Shown: positions 34,052 through 42,592 of the stretch, in pieces
How positions within the stretch are numbered: the stretch's first letter is position 1
How the letters are laid out: each line of letters opens with the position of its first letter
DNA from: Algoriphagus pacificus
GTDB lineage: Bacteria; Bacteroidota; Bacteroidia; Cytophagales; Cyclobacteriaceae
Length of the DNA stretch: 64,000 nucleotides
Assembly: GCF_017254845.1 (NCBI RefSeq)
Contig: NZ_JAFKCU010000001.1
Span: forward strand, 1 to 64,000
Direction of reading: 5' to 3'
Made by a program: the position numbers and the translations under genes
The notes under the pieces: generated by a model
The model's input: only the letters and a program-made list of their open reading frames with translations
The model's database searches: none
Told to the model about the DNA's origin: nothing

Positions 34052-37000
34052 TCCCAATTAGACTGGAAATACAGGGACTTTATTCCTATCGGGAAAAACA
34101 AGTAATTGATTTTGAGCAACTCACTGCAGCCGGCTTATTTGGTGTTTTTGGAGCTGTCGGAAGTGGAAAATCTTCAATTCTGGAGGCGATATTATTGGCA
34201 CTTTATGGAAGCACAGAGAGGCTTTCTGATCGAGGAGAAAAAAACAGCATGCTCAATCTTCAAAGCGAAGAATTACTGATCAACTTTGAATTTCAATCTG
34301 GAAAAAATAACACCAAGAAATATTTGGGAAGGTATGCCGCAAAACGGAATCCCAAGAAATTTGAAGAAGTAAAGCCAGCCGAACATACTTTTTATGAAAA
34401 AGTAGCAGACTCCTGGGAACCTATTGAGGCTAAAGCCGAGGAAATCATCGGGATGAAAAAGGAGCACTTCAAGCAAACCGTCATTATTCCGCAAGGCAAA
34501 TTCCGGGAATTCATTGATCTGACTCCGGGTCCAAGAGCAGAAATGATGAAGGAACTCTTTGGCTTGGAACGATTTGATCTCTCTGGAAAGACCGGTTCTT
34601 TACTCAAAGTAGTTCGGGAAGAAAAAATAAGGCTGGAAACGCAGCTTGCTGGCTTGGAGGAAATCACAACTCAAATTCTGGAAGAAAAGACCCAAACTCT
34701 TCAATCCCAAAAAAAGGAAGCCGAAGAACTTGCATTGAAAGTTCAATTGGGAGAAACGAAACTGAAGCATGAGGAAGGGCTTCTTCAAAAATCGATTCAA
34801 CTCCGGGAGTTTGAATCCATCTTTCAGACGTTATCACTTAAAAGGCCAGAAATCGAAGAAAAGCGCCAGCTCCATAAAGAATTCATCACAGCAAAAACTT
34901 ACATCAAACCTTTCTGGGATCAAATAAACGATACCCAAAAGGAATTTGAGAAGTATAGTACGAGCGTAGTGGATTGCGAACGATTCAAAATCCGATACGA
35001 ATCGGAAGTGAAAGAATTGGAGGAGGAAGAATCCGAACTCAAAGAAAAAAACCAGCAGCGTCCTCAGCGGGAAGCGAAAATAAGAGATCTGAAAAAGGTT
35101 TTAGAAATCAAGCGTCTCCAGAAAAACCTTGATGAAGCAAACCAAAAACTGGAAAACTTAAAACCTGAAATCGAAACCAAACGGAATTCGCAGGAAAACT
35201 TAGAAAAGGAAATTTTAGATCTTGAAAAGCAGGCGGAAGAACTTTCAAGTCCTGACATAGGAGTATTATCAGAACTCCAGTCTGCATTGAGGGATTGGGG
35301 GAATTGGGAAAAAGATAAAAAGCAACTCTCCCAAACCCGTGACCTCTTGTTGGAAGAGATTCAAGCTGTCAAAAACAAACTTGAACTCATAGAAACTAAA
35401 ATCCCCAAATCTGAAAAAACCTTAGAGACTTGGCTGAAAACCCAGAAGAATTTAATTCTCAAACTGGAAAATGAGCGCGATAAGCTCATGCAAAAACAAG
35501 GACTAACAGCCCATGCCCATTTGCTAGAAGATGGTAAGCCATGTCCTCTTTGTGGATCTTTAAATCATCCACATCCACTGGAGTCAGAAGCTGAAAAAGC
35601 AGAGATAAAACATAAAAATGAGGAAATAAATAGAGAAAAGGATCAACTGGAAACCATACTTACTTTAATCCAGAATCAGAAGGAAAACCAGATTCATCTA
35701 GAAAATCATGCCGCAAATGTGAACTCCAAGAATGCTGATATTCAAAAAATTGAGGTAGCCTTTGACAGTATGCAAAAAATGCTTTCCAGCCATGGGATCT
35801 CTAATGAAGAAGAATTAAAAACCAAAGTCGGATCCTTGTCGCAAGCAGGAAAGATGAAGGATAAACTTCAAAACGAGATAAAAACCCTACGCCAAACTTG
35901 GTCTTCGCAAAGAACTAATCTTGTTGAAATAGAAAAGTCTTTTCAGGCTGCTCAGTTAAGCCAAAACAGTATTTTCTCATCAATCTCCTCAAAAAAAGAA
36001 GAGATCAAAGACCCGACTTTTTGCAAACCTTTCTTCGAAAAAACAGCAGATCAAATACAAGCCACAGTTCTAAAAGTTGAGGCTGATATCGATGAAGCAA
36101 TCCAATTGCTTGAAGGAAAACAAAAAGTACTCCGCGAAAAAAGAGAGGCTCAAGCCAGTAATTTAGCCAGTCTCAAGAATTTCAAAGAACTCAAAACATC
36201 AGCTTCAGATAAGTTGGAAAAGCTTCAAAGTGAATTTGAAGTTCAAAAAGCAGCTCACGGATTCTTGGATAATGATGCCTTAATCCGGCTTTTTGAGCAT
36301 TCTTTGGATGCGGAGAAAGTGGATCTGGAAATTCGAAATTTTGATCAAAAAATAGCGATTACCGAAAGTAGAATCAAAGAACTCAAGGCTGAAAAGGGAG
36401 TCATTGAGTTTGATGAAGCTTTGTTTTCAGCATTGAAGAATGAGGTGACAGAAATGAAGACTTTATCTGAATCTGCCCAAAACAGCTTGCTGCTACTTTC
36501 AGAAGAAATCAAACAAATCAAAGTCCAACTGGAGAGCAAAAAGTCTCTTTTGGAAACTTTTGGCACCTTGGAAAATCGAGAAAACAACTTAAAAGAATTA
36601 GAGCGATTGTTTAAAGGAAGCGGATTTGTGAAATATGTGAGTTCCATTTACCTCAAAGAACTCTGTAATACTGCCAATGTAAGATTTATGAAATTGTGCA
36701 AGAACAGTTTAAGCTTGGAAATCGATGATGACAACACTTTTTGGGTGGTAGATTACCTCAACGGCGGAAGAAGAAGGCTTCTAAAAACCTTATCGGGTGG
36801 ACAGACTTTTCAGGCTTCCCTATGCCTCGCTTTGGCTTTGGCAGAAAAGGTAAAATCACTGAACCAAGCAGATCAAAGTTTCTTCTTTTTGGATGAAGGT
36901 TTTGGAGCTTTGGATAGAAATGCCCTTCGTGTAGTATTTGAGACATTGAAATCTCTTCGCCACGAAAATAGAATAGTGGGGATCATCTCTCATGTGGAAG

Positions 37001-37080
37001 AGTTGCAACAAGAGATTGGAGTCTATGCTCAAATCACATTGGATCCTGAAAAAGGTTCTCAGGTCAATTACTCCTACTAA
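34048..37080 (+). CDS. sbcC: Exonuclease SbcCD subunit C (Rad50-like ATPase)
   Basis: A 1010-residue SMC-like ATPase that drives the SbcD nuclease. Walker A is GAVGSGKSSILEA near residue 33. Long coiled coils run from about 190 to 830, and the zinc hook CPLCG (Cys499, Cys502) sits at their apex. The signature LSGGQTFQASLCLA and the Walker B/D-loop FFLDEGFGALDRNALR lie at the C-terminus. It overlaps sbcD by four bases and ends with a strong terminator. Confidence 0.96.
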   Translation: MIPIRLEIQGLYSYREKQVIDFEQLTAAGLFGVFGAVGSGKSSILEAILLALYGSTERLSDRGEKNSMLNLQSEELLINFEFQSGKNNTKKYLGRYAAKRNPKKFEEVKPAEHTFYEKVADSWEPIEAKAEEIIGMKKEHFKQTVIIPQGKFREFIDLTPGPRAEMMKELFGLERFDLSGKTGSLLKVVREEKIRLETQLAGLEEITTQILEEKTQTLQSQKKEAEELALKVQLGETKLKHEEGLLQKSIQLREFESIFQTLSLKRPEIEEKRQLHKEFITAKTYIKPFWDQINDTQKEFEKYSTSVVDCERFKIRYESEVKELEEEESELKEKNQQRPQREAKIRDLKKVLEIKRLQKNLDEANQKLENLKPEIETKRNSQENLEKEILDLEKQAEELSSPDIGVLSELQSALRDWGNWEKDKKQLSQTRDLLLEEIQAVKNKLELIETKIPKSEKTLETWLKTQKNLILKLENERDKLMQKQGLTAHAHLLEDGKPCPLCGSLNHPHPLESEAEKAEIKHKNEEINREKDQLETILTLIQNQKENQIHLENHAANVNSKNADIQKIEVAFDSMQKMLSSHGISNEEELKTKVGSLSQAGKMKDKLQNEIKTLRQTWSSQRTNLVEIEKSFQAAQLSQNSIFSSISSKKEEIKDPTFCKPFFEKTADQIQATVLKVEADIDEAIQLLEGKQKVLREKREAQASNLASLKNFKELKTSASDKLEKLQSEFEVQKAAHGFLDNDALIRLFEHSLDAEKVDLEIRNFDQKIAITESRIKELKAEKGVIEFDEALFSALKNEVTEMKTLSESAQNSLLLLSEEIKQIKVQLESKKSLLETFGTLENRENNLKELERLFKGSGFVKYVSSIYLKELCNTANVRFMKLCKNSLSLEIDDDNTFWVVDYLNGGRRRLLKTLSGGQTFQASLCLALALAEKVKSLNQADQSFFFLDEGFGALDRNALRVVFETLKSLRHENRIVGIISHVEELQQEIGVYAQITLDPEKGSQVNYSY

Positions 37081-37112
37081 AAAAAATCCCGGCACTTGTC
37101 GGGATTTTTTTT
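37081..37112. terminator. Bidirectional terminator after sbcC
   Basis: An 11-bp stem (AAAAAATCCCG with CGGGATTTTTT; 37081-37091 and 37100-37110) directly follows the sbcC stop. It also lies downstream of the convergent carboxylesterase gene. Confidence 0.9.
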
Positions 37113-37123
37113 CAATAAGAAAA

Positions 37124-37735
37124 TCACATTAAAATATTTTTATTGACCCAGTTTATTTCTTCCTCTCGGATGGTATGTTCTGGATCATCGAAAAGCAAAG
37201 TTTTTACAGTTGCTCCCATTTCAGTCAATAATGCCGCAGATTCATTGATCCTACTGGCAGGCACGTGGAAATCTCTATCACTACTTCCTATAAAAATGGA
37301 AGTACCTTTGAAATCACCTTGGTATTTTTCCTTATTTATTTTTTCACCAATTAAACCTCCGGTAAAAGCAATTACTCCTCCGAGTTTCTGAGCATTTCTA
37401 GCTGCGAATTCCAAACTCAAACAAGCTCCTTGCGAAAATCCTATGAAATAGATATTCTCAGGCGTTATTCCAGAATCAATCAATTGATCCCAAGCCATTT
37501 TCAAGGTAGAAATCGAATTTTCTAAAGCTGTCCTGTTCTGTAGGTCTGGAGCCATAAAACTATAGGGATACCAGGTATTCCCTTCAGCCTGTGGCGCCAG
37601 AAGTGCAAAATCTGACAGATTTAAATAATTGCTCAAGCTAAGAATACTTGCAGCTGAAGCACCTCTGCCATGAATTAATATGGCTGCTTTTTTAGCTTCA
37701 GTAATCGGTTTCCCAGCTGATTTGATCTCAGGCAT
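37124..37735 (-). CDS. Phospholipase/carboxylesterase family hydrolase (MhqD-like)
   Basis: A 203-residue alpha/beta hydrolase of the YpfH/acyl-protein thioesterase type. The opening ends ILIHGRGASAASILSLSNYL. The triad is likely Ser in GFSQGACLS, Asp in GSSDRDFHVP and His in DDPEHTIRE. The gene overlaps the ring-cleaving dioxygenase gene by eight bases. The same pair, dioxygenase then carboxylesterase, occurs as mhqO-mhqD in Bacillus subtilis, where it is induced by quinones under MarR-family MhqR. Function here is inferred from that parallel. Confidence 0.85.
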   Translation of the reverse strand: MPEIKSAGKPITEAKKAAILIHGRGASAASILSLSNYLNLSDFALLAPQAEGNTWYPYSFMAPDLQNRTALENSISTLKMAWDQLIDSGITPENIYFIGFSQGACLSLEFAARNAQKLGGVIAFTGGLIGEKINKEKYQGDFKGTSIFIGSSDRDFHVPASRINESAALLTEMGATVKTLLFDDPEHTIREEEINWVNKNILM

Positions 37736-38678
37736 AGTTTTCGGTTTTTAGCGTAACTGGAGTTAGATTTTTCACAATCTCCTCTCTGCTTGGTTCTGCC
37801 CATTCAGGTAATTTGATTAATTCACCCAAATGTGCTTCATCTTCATCAATCGCAAAACCAGGTTCATCGGTAGCGATTTCAAATAAAACTCCTCCTGGCT
37901 CTCTGAAGTAAATTGAAGTAAAATAGTTTCTGTCTTTTACCTCAGTGGTTTGATATCCATTTTCCATCAACAGCTTTTGGATCTCCAACTGAGAGGCGGA
38001 ATTGGCTGTTCTGAATGCAATGTGGTGAACTGTACCTGCACTCTGCATTCCTCTGTTTCCTGATGGATTTACTACGATATCCACAATATCCCCAGGCTTT
38101 CCTTCTGTTCCATATCGATATCGGTCGCCTTCCTGTCCTATAAACTTATAATTCATAAATCCAGTAAGCAACTTTTCAGTATGTTCTTTGGATCGAAGGT
38201 TTAGAGTAGCTCCATAAAATCCTTTGATGGAAAATTCTTTAGGAACCTGTCCATAGGTCCAACCGCTTCTTTCGTCAGAATCATTTGCTACCAACTCTAT
38301 TCCCATTCCATCATGGTCTTCAAAACGAATCAGTTTTTCTCCAAATCGAACCAATACATCCGATACCGCTACTCCGTATTTTTTTAATCGCCCGATCCAG
38401 AATTCCAAAGAATCTGAAGGGATAGAAAATGCGGTGTAGGTCAATTCTCCAGTTCCTTTTGTGCCTTTTCTGGCTCCAGTAAAAGGAAAGGTCGTAAAGA
38501 TGGTTCCAGGTGTCCCCAGCTCATCTCCGAAATAAAAATGGTAAACATCAGGCGCATCAAAATTGATGGTCTTTTTCACCAATCTCAATCCTAGAATTCC
38601 AGTGTAAAAATCAACATTGGCTTGAGGATTCCCAGCAATAGCTGTGATATGGTGTATTCCACTGATTAATGTTTTCAT
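37728..38678 (-). CDS. Ring-cleaving dioxygenase, VOC family (MhqO-like)
   Basis: A 316-residue glyoxalase/extradiol-dioxygenase-fold protein made of two vicinal-oxygen-chelate modules. The metal ligands are likely His in GIHHITAIAG, His in GTVHHIAFRT and Glu in GGVLFEIATDEPG. Members such as MhqO and PcpA cleave hydroquinones. The gene follows yceI after 81 bases with a hairpin between, and overlaps the carboxylesterase gene. The substrate, probably a hydroquinone or related phenolic, is inferred. Confidence 0.88.
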   Translation of the reverse strand: MKTLISGIHHITAIAGNPQANVDFYTGILGLRLVKKTINFDAPDVYHFYFGDELGTPGTIFTTFPFTGARKGTKGTGELTYTAFSIPSDSLEFWIGRLKKYGVAVSDVLVRFGEKLIRFEDHDGMGIELVANDSDERSGWTYGQVPKEFSIKGFYGATLNLRSKEHTEKLLTGFMNYKFIGQEGDRYRYGTEGKPGDIVDIVVNPSGNRGMQSAGTVHHIAFRTANSASQLEIQKLLMENGYQTTEVKDRNYFTSIYFREPGGVLFEIATDEPGFAIDEDEAHLGELIKLPEWAEPSREEIVKNLTPVTLKTENYA

Positions 38679-38693
38679 GGCTTTTGGGGTATT

Positions 38694-38730
38694 TTAAGAA
38701 AAAGCTATGAGGACGAATCCCCATAGCTTT
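38694..38730 (-). terminator. Terminator or attenuator between yceI and the dioxygenase gene
   Basis: On the minus strand AAAGCTATG and CATAGCTTT (38722-38730, 38701-38709) form a 9-bp stem extended inward by GG/CC, followed by TTTTTCTT. It lies in the gap between the yceI stop and the dioxygenase start. Confidence 0.8.
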
Positions 38731-38759
38731 CAATTTAGTTGATAGGGATATTTTTAAAC

Positions 38760-39305
38760 TTAGTCTGCCAAAACAGGCTCAGTTTGCTTTACAAGTTGAA
38801 CACTCAAATGAAGTTTTACTTGGTCACTAACTACTACAGAACCAGCTTCAGTTACTGCTGACCAAGAAAGACCATATTCTTTTCTGTTCACTTTTCCTTC
38901 GATTTCAAATCCAGCTTTAGTTTGACCATAAGGATCTGCAGTCACACCACCAAGATCAACTGAAAGAGTTACTTCTTTCGTGGTCTCTCTCATAGTCAAG
39001 TTACCAACCAATTTATAATCTCCATCTTCAAGAGCTAATTTTCCTTCGAAAGATAATTTTGGATGGTTGGCTGCATCAAAGAAATCAGCAGATTTCAAGT
39101 GATTGTCTCTATCTGTCTGGTTTGTATCGATGCTGTCAATGTCAGCTGTAAACTTAACAGTAGCTCCGTCAAAATTATCAGATGCTGTCTCTAGGCTACC
39201 TTCGAATTTTCTGAAATAACCAGTTACTGTAGAAATCACTAGGTGCTTTACTTTGAAAGATACTTCTGAGTGAGTAGGGTCAATAATCCATTTTGTAGTT
39301 TTCAT
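38760..39305 (-). CDS. YceI family protein
   Basis: A 181-residue lipocalin-like beta-barrel protein that binds isoprenoid or other hydrophobic molecules in characterised members. The core pattern WIIDPTHSEVSFKVKHLVIS and the segment GNLTMRETTKEVTLSVDL are typical of the family. No signal peptide is seen, so unlike E. coli YceI it should be cytosolic. It lies between the MarR regulator gene and the dioxygenase gene, and its upstream region repeats the operator-like palindrome found ahead of marR. Confidence 0.9.
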   Translation of the reverse strand: MKTTKWIIDPTHSEVSFKVKHLVISTVTGYFRKFEGSLETASDNFDGATVKFTADIDSIDTNQTDRDNHLKSADFFDAANHPKLSFEGKLALEDGDYKLVGNLTMRETTKEVTLSVDLGGVTADPYGQTKAGFEIEGKVNRKEYGLSWSAVTEAGSVVVSDQVKLHLSVQLVKQTEPVLAD

Positions 39306-39352
39306 AATCGTTTTTTTTTGGTTGTTATAAATTTATTAGAATTGTTAATACA

Positions 39353-39369
39353 TTATATGTCTATACATT
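39353..39369 (-). promoter_or_regulatory. Probable MarR operator upstream of yceI
   Basis: On the minus strand AATGTATAGACATATAA, 48-64 bases ahead of the yceI start. It differs at two positions from AATGTATATACATGTAA upstream of marR (39859-39875). Its core ATGTATAGACAT is one base from a perfect palindrome. Confidence 0.65.
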
Positions 39370-39386
39370 TAATAGAGTAAATTTTT

Positions 39387-39839
39387 TTACCCTCTGAGTT
39401 TATCCAAAAGGTCATTTAGCAAATTCACTTCTTCAAGAGTTAGATTCACGAAGTCCTTATTTCCTTGCTCCACTTTTACTTGTAGTTCGGCTAGAACTTT
39501 TAATCCTTCTTCAGTAATCAACACATCTACTTGTCTTCTGTCATTTGGACATTCCGAACGCTTAACCAATCCCTTCACTTTCAATTTTTCAACCAAACGT
39601 GAGGCGTTGGACATTTTATTCAACATTCTATCCTGAATGGATGAAACCGTTGTGGGAACTCCATTTTGACCTCTTAGAATTCTAAGCACATTGTATTGCT
39701 CTGGAGAAATCCCATAAGGCTTAAACAAGGCATTCTGAGAGGTCACCAAGTAGCTGTTTGTATACAATAAATTCACTACAGCCTTGTTGAAAGGATCTTT
39801 GAATTGCTTCTGCTGAATCGCTTCTTCTACCTTCACCAT
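39387..39839 (-). CDS. MarR family transcriptional regulator
   Basis: A 150-residue winged-helix regulator. The ATG at 39837-39839 (MVKVEEAIQQKQF) is chosen over the longer frame to 39902 because the promoter and operator lie just upstream of it. The MarR domain covers about 25-145, with the recognition region VSSIQDRMLNKMSNASRLVEKL and the wing motif NDRRQVDVLITEEG. It heads the unit marR-yceI-dioxygenase-carboxylesterase. It probably represses this unit and its own gene in response to a small aromatic or electrophile. Confidence 0.92.
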   Translation of the reverse strand: MVKVEEAIQQKQFKDPFNKAVVNLLYTNSYLVTSQNALFKPYGISPEQYNVLRILRGQNGVPTTVSSIQDRMLNKMSNASRLVEKLKVKGLVKRSECPNDRRQVDVLITEEGLKVLAELQVKVEQGNKDFVNLTLEEVNLLNDLLDKLRG

Positions 39840-39858
39840 AATGATTGCAAGTGTATTT

Positions 39859-39903
39859 AATGTATATACATGTAAATATAAGAAAAGGTTTCGGATTTGC
39901 AAA
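39859..39903 (-). promoter_or_regulatory. marR promoter with overlapping operator palindrome
   Basis: On the minus strand TTTG (39900-39903), 19 bases, TATATTTA (39873-39880, one base off TAnnTTTG), then the perfect 12-base palindrome ATGTATATACAT within AATGTATATACATGTAA (39859-39875, read on the plus strand). The palindrome covers the likely transcription start, so a bound repressor would block the gene. Confidence 0.7.
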
Positions 39904-39978
39904 AAAAAATTTCTTTTGGCGAATTTAATCTCTGGATTTCAGCAGGATAGCACAGCTGAAGCTATTAAAATAAAAAAT

Positions 39979-40779
39979 TTAACTGTGCTCTATCAACCAA
40001 TCACCGATCAGCCGATTGACTTCTCTTGGCTTTTCTATGCAACTACTATGACCCGCTCCCGGAATAATATGAAGTTTTGATTTCGGGATTCCCATTTGGA
40101 TAAACTTAGCCTTCTCAGGTTTAGTTGCGACATCCTCATCTCCTACTATTATCATTGTGGGACAAGTAATATATTTCAACTCACCCTCTATTCCTTTTCT
40201 TTCGATCACGCCTTCCACAGGACCAGTCACCGATTTTTTATTCCCCATCATTTCTTTTTTCCATCGATCGACTTCCATTTTATTCAATGGATTCATCAAC
40301 CAACTTTCAGCAAACATGATCGGCATGACCTTGGTGGCTACAGGAGAAAGCACTCCAAACCATTTAACAATACTATTCAGGGTTTTGTATTTTGGTAAAT
40401 TTTCAACTGGCTCGGCATTCGCTGATGTCTCCAAAAGAACTAAGCTTTTTATGATTTCAGGATGCCTAGCTGCAAGTCGCATTCCGATAAAGCCTCCCAT
40501 AGAAAGTCCGGCAAAATGAACCGGACCATTTACAAGCTTTTTTATCAGTTGAAAGGCATCTTCTGCCAAAGTATCCATGTCAAATGGGGCTTTCACTTCA
40601 CTTTGCCCTTGACCTCGGTGATCATAGGCGATTACTCTAAACCTAGCACTTAAAAATTCCACCTGAGCTTCAAACATTCTATGACTCCAAAGAAGACCAT
40701 GTGAAAAAACAATGGTTTCTTCTCCTATCCCCTGATCAGAATAAAATACATTGACACCATTTACTTTTAATTGAGGCAT
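39979..40779 (-). CDS. Alpha/beta hydrolase
   Basis: A 266-residue alpha/beta hydrolase fold protein. The nucleophile elbow is GLSMGGFIG, the acid is likely Asp in IVGDEDVATKP and the histidine lies in GAGHSSCIEKP. The YDHRGQGQS and SHGLLWSHRMF segments form the usual oxyanion region. No signal peptide is visible. It sits upstream of marR in the same direction but is separated by about 140 bases. The substrate is unknown; haloperoxidase- or enol-lactonase-like activity is possible. Confidence 0.85.
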   Translation of the reverse strand: MPQLKVNGVNVFYSDQGIGEETIVFSHGLLWSHRMFEAQVEFLSARFRVIAYDHRGQGQSEVKAPFDMDTLAEDAFQLIKKLVNGPVHFAGLSMGGFIGMRLAARHPEIIKSLVLLETSANAEPVENLPKYKTLNSIVKWFGVLSPVATKVMPIMFAESWLMNPLNKMEVDRWKKEMMGNKKSVTGPVEGVIERKGIEGELKYITCPTMIIVGDEDVATKPEKAKFIQMGIPKSKLHIIPGAGHSSCIEKPREVNRLIGDWLIEHS

Positions 40780-40801
40780 TTCTTTTAGATTTAAAAATGA
40801 G

Positions 40802-40838
40802 CCGGGTTACCCTATCTTATACTAACAGGATAACCCGG
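40802..40838 (-). terminator. Terminator of the amidohydrolase gene
   Basis: CCGGGTTA and TAACCCGG (40802-40809, 40831-40838), extended by CCT/AGG after a mismatch, form a long hairpin on the minus strand followed by CTCATTTTTAAA. It lies between the amidohydrolase stop and the alpha/beta hydrolase start. Confidence 0.75.
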
Positions 40839-40862
40839 ACTTGGGTTTTAATAAAGGAATTT

Positions 40863-42455
40863 TTACCAGTCTAGACCTGGCTGATGAATTTTAAAAGCTC
40901 CCTTTTCTGCTTTTGCTTTTTCAACCATCTTTTTGACGTCTTCCAAGAGCTCTTTTGCATCATACACAATCCCATCTTTCACGGTATATTTCACACCACC
41001 CACGCGAATCGCTTTATTATTCTCATCGATTCTGATTGCTCCAGTACCATATAAAACTTTAAGATTTTGAAGTGGATTCTCCTCCACAATTACAAAATCA
41101 GCTAGTTTTCCTACTTCCACTGTTCCGATCTCGTTTTCCATTCCCATCAATTCAGCGCCGTACATAGTAGCCGATCTGATTACTTCCAATGGGTGAAATC
41201 CAGCTTCTTGCAATAACTCAAGTTCGCGGATATAAGCAAATCCATATAATTGATAAATAAAACCAGAGTCTGATCCTGCTGTCACACGTCCTCCTCGGTT
41301 TTTGTATTCATTTACAAAAGTCATCCAGAGTTTGTAGTTTTCTTTCCATTGGATCTCGAGATCTGTGGTCCAATCAAACCAATAAGATCCATGAGATTGC
41401 CTACTTGGCTCATAGAATTTCCAAAGAGAAGGCAAAGTGTAAACTTCATGCCATTCAGCCCTTTGTGCTCTCATCAAATCCCTGTTTGCTTCATAAATAT
41501 TAAAGGTTGGATCTAGGGTAAAATCCAGCTCCAACAACTCATTCATGACTTTATTCCAATGTTCTGAATAAGGAGGAGCAGCTTGCTTCCAGAGTTTCCC
41601 AGCCTCAGAAAATCTGTGTTGCTCATTTTGATAATTATAATCAACAGGAAAATCCTGAACAGTTCTATCCGTAAAAAGAGCCTCAGGAAGACCGTACCAA
41701 TGCTCCATGGAATTCAATCCTGCTCTCGCTGAATTCAAAACATTCCATCTGGCTACATCTACTTGCTGATGGTGCATTGCGGAGCGAAGTCCTATTTTCT
41801 TATTTTCAGAAATCGCAGCCTGCATGACTTCTGGTTTTGCACCGAAAAACTTGATACCATCAGCTCCTTTTTCTTTGTTGGAATTTACCCAAGCCTTAGC
41901 TTCTTCAGCATTTGTTATTGGCTTTCCTGCACCTTGTCCAAATGCAGTGTACGCCAAAATTCTTGGGGCTGTAATTTCATTATTTTTCGATTTTTCTCGC
42001 TGGTCTACCACCCAATCAAGTCCATTTCCTGTGGAAGGATCCCGGATTGTTGTAATGCCATGCGCAAGCCAAAGTTTGTAAACATATTCAGCAGGAGTTC
42101 CTTGTCCTGTGCCGCCGATATGCGCGTGGGAATCAACAAAGCCAGGCATCAAATAATGTCCCTCTAAATCATATTCCTTATCCTTTCCTTCCGCCTTAGG
42201 TCTTCTGTTTTTATTGATAGGCAAACCTGGATAACCTACTACTTGAATCTGGGCGATTCTATTATTTTCTACGACAATATCTACCGGACCGATTGGGGGA
42301 GCCCCCGTCCCATCAATCAGTGTCACGCCTCTAAGAATCAAGCGTCCGTATTGTCCATCCCCCTCAGCTCTAGGAGGAGCGGGTTCTATTTGAGCATTGA
42401 CTGTGGCACTAAATAAGCCACAAATTACTGCAATTAAGAGTAAGGTTTTTTTCAT
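40863..42455 (-). CDS. Exported amidohydrolase family protein
   Basis: A 530-residue metal-dependent hydrolase with signal peptide MKKTLLLIAVICGLFSATVNA. The first metal-binding motif HxH is in GFVDSHAHIGG and further ligands are likely His in MHHQQVD and His in NSMEHWYG; the aspartate near AGSDSGF completes the set. The N- and C-terminal beta sandwich typical of the imidazolonepropionase/prolidase-like branch is present. It probably acts on a peptide-like or cyclic amide in the periplasm. It has its own terminator and stands alone. Confidence 0.88.
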   Translation of the reverse strand: MKKTLLLIAVICGLFSATVNAQIEPAPPRAEGDGQYGRLILRGVTLIDGTGAPPIGPVDIVVENNRIAQIQVVGYPGLPINKNRRPKAEGKDKEYDLEGHYLMPGFVDSHAHIGGTGQGTPAEYVYKLWLAHGITTIRDPSTGNGLDWVVDQREKSKNNEITAPRILAYTAFGQGAGKPITNAEEAKAWVNSNKEKGADGIKFFGAKPEVMQAAISENKKIGLRSAMHHQQVDVARWNVLNSARAGLNSMEHWYGLPEALFTDRTVQDFPVDYNYQNEQHRFSEAGKLWKQAAPPYSEHWNKVMNELLELDFTLDPTFNIYEANRDLMRAQRAEWHEVYTLPSLWKFYEPSRQSHGSYWFDWTTDLEIQWKENYKLWMTFVNEYKNRGGRVTAGSDSGFIYQLYGFAYIRELELLQEAGFHPLEVIRSATMYGAELMGMENEIGTVEVGKLADFVIVEENPLQNLKVLYGTGAIRIDENNKAIRVGGVKYTVKDGIVYDAKELLEDVKKMVEKAKAEKGAFKIHQPGLDW

Positions 42456-42541
42456 GGTTGGTGGTTAGGGTAATACTAATTCTGCAATAAGATAAGCCAA
42501 AATGAGTGAACAAAAAATCTGTTTTCTGTGAGTTAGGGGCA

Positions 42542-42572
42542 AAAAAAAGCCCATTGGCGAACCAAAGGGCTA
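42542..42572 (-). terminator. Terminator of fabI
   Basis: The minus strand forms AGCCCTTTGG, loop TTCG, CCAATGGGCT with one T-T mismatch, then eight T. The UUCG tetraloop and U-run make this a strong terminator. Confidence 0.92.
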
Positions 42573-42592
42573 TTTTTTTAAAGTGGGTGGTA

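Noticed and set aside
39949-39988. AGCACAG/CTGTGCT inverted repeat past the alpha/beta hydrolase gene
   Set aside because: It spans the stop codon, has a loop of 26 bases and no U-run on the minus strand, so terminator activity is unlikely.
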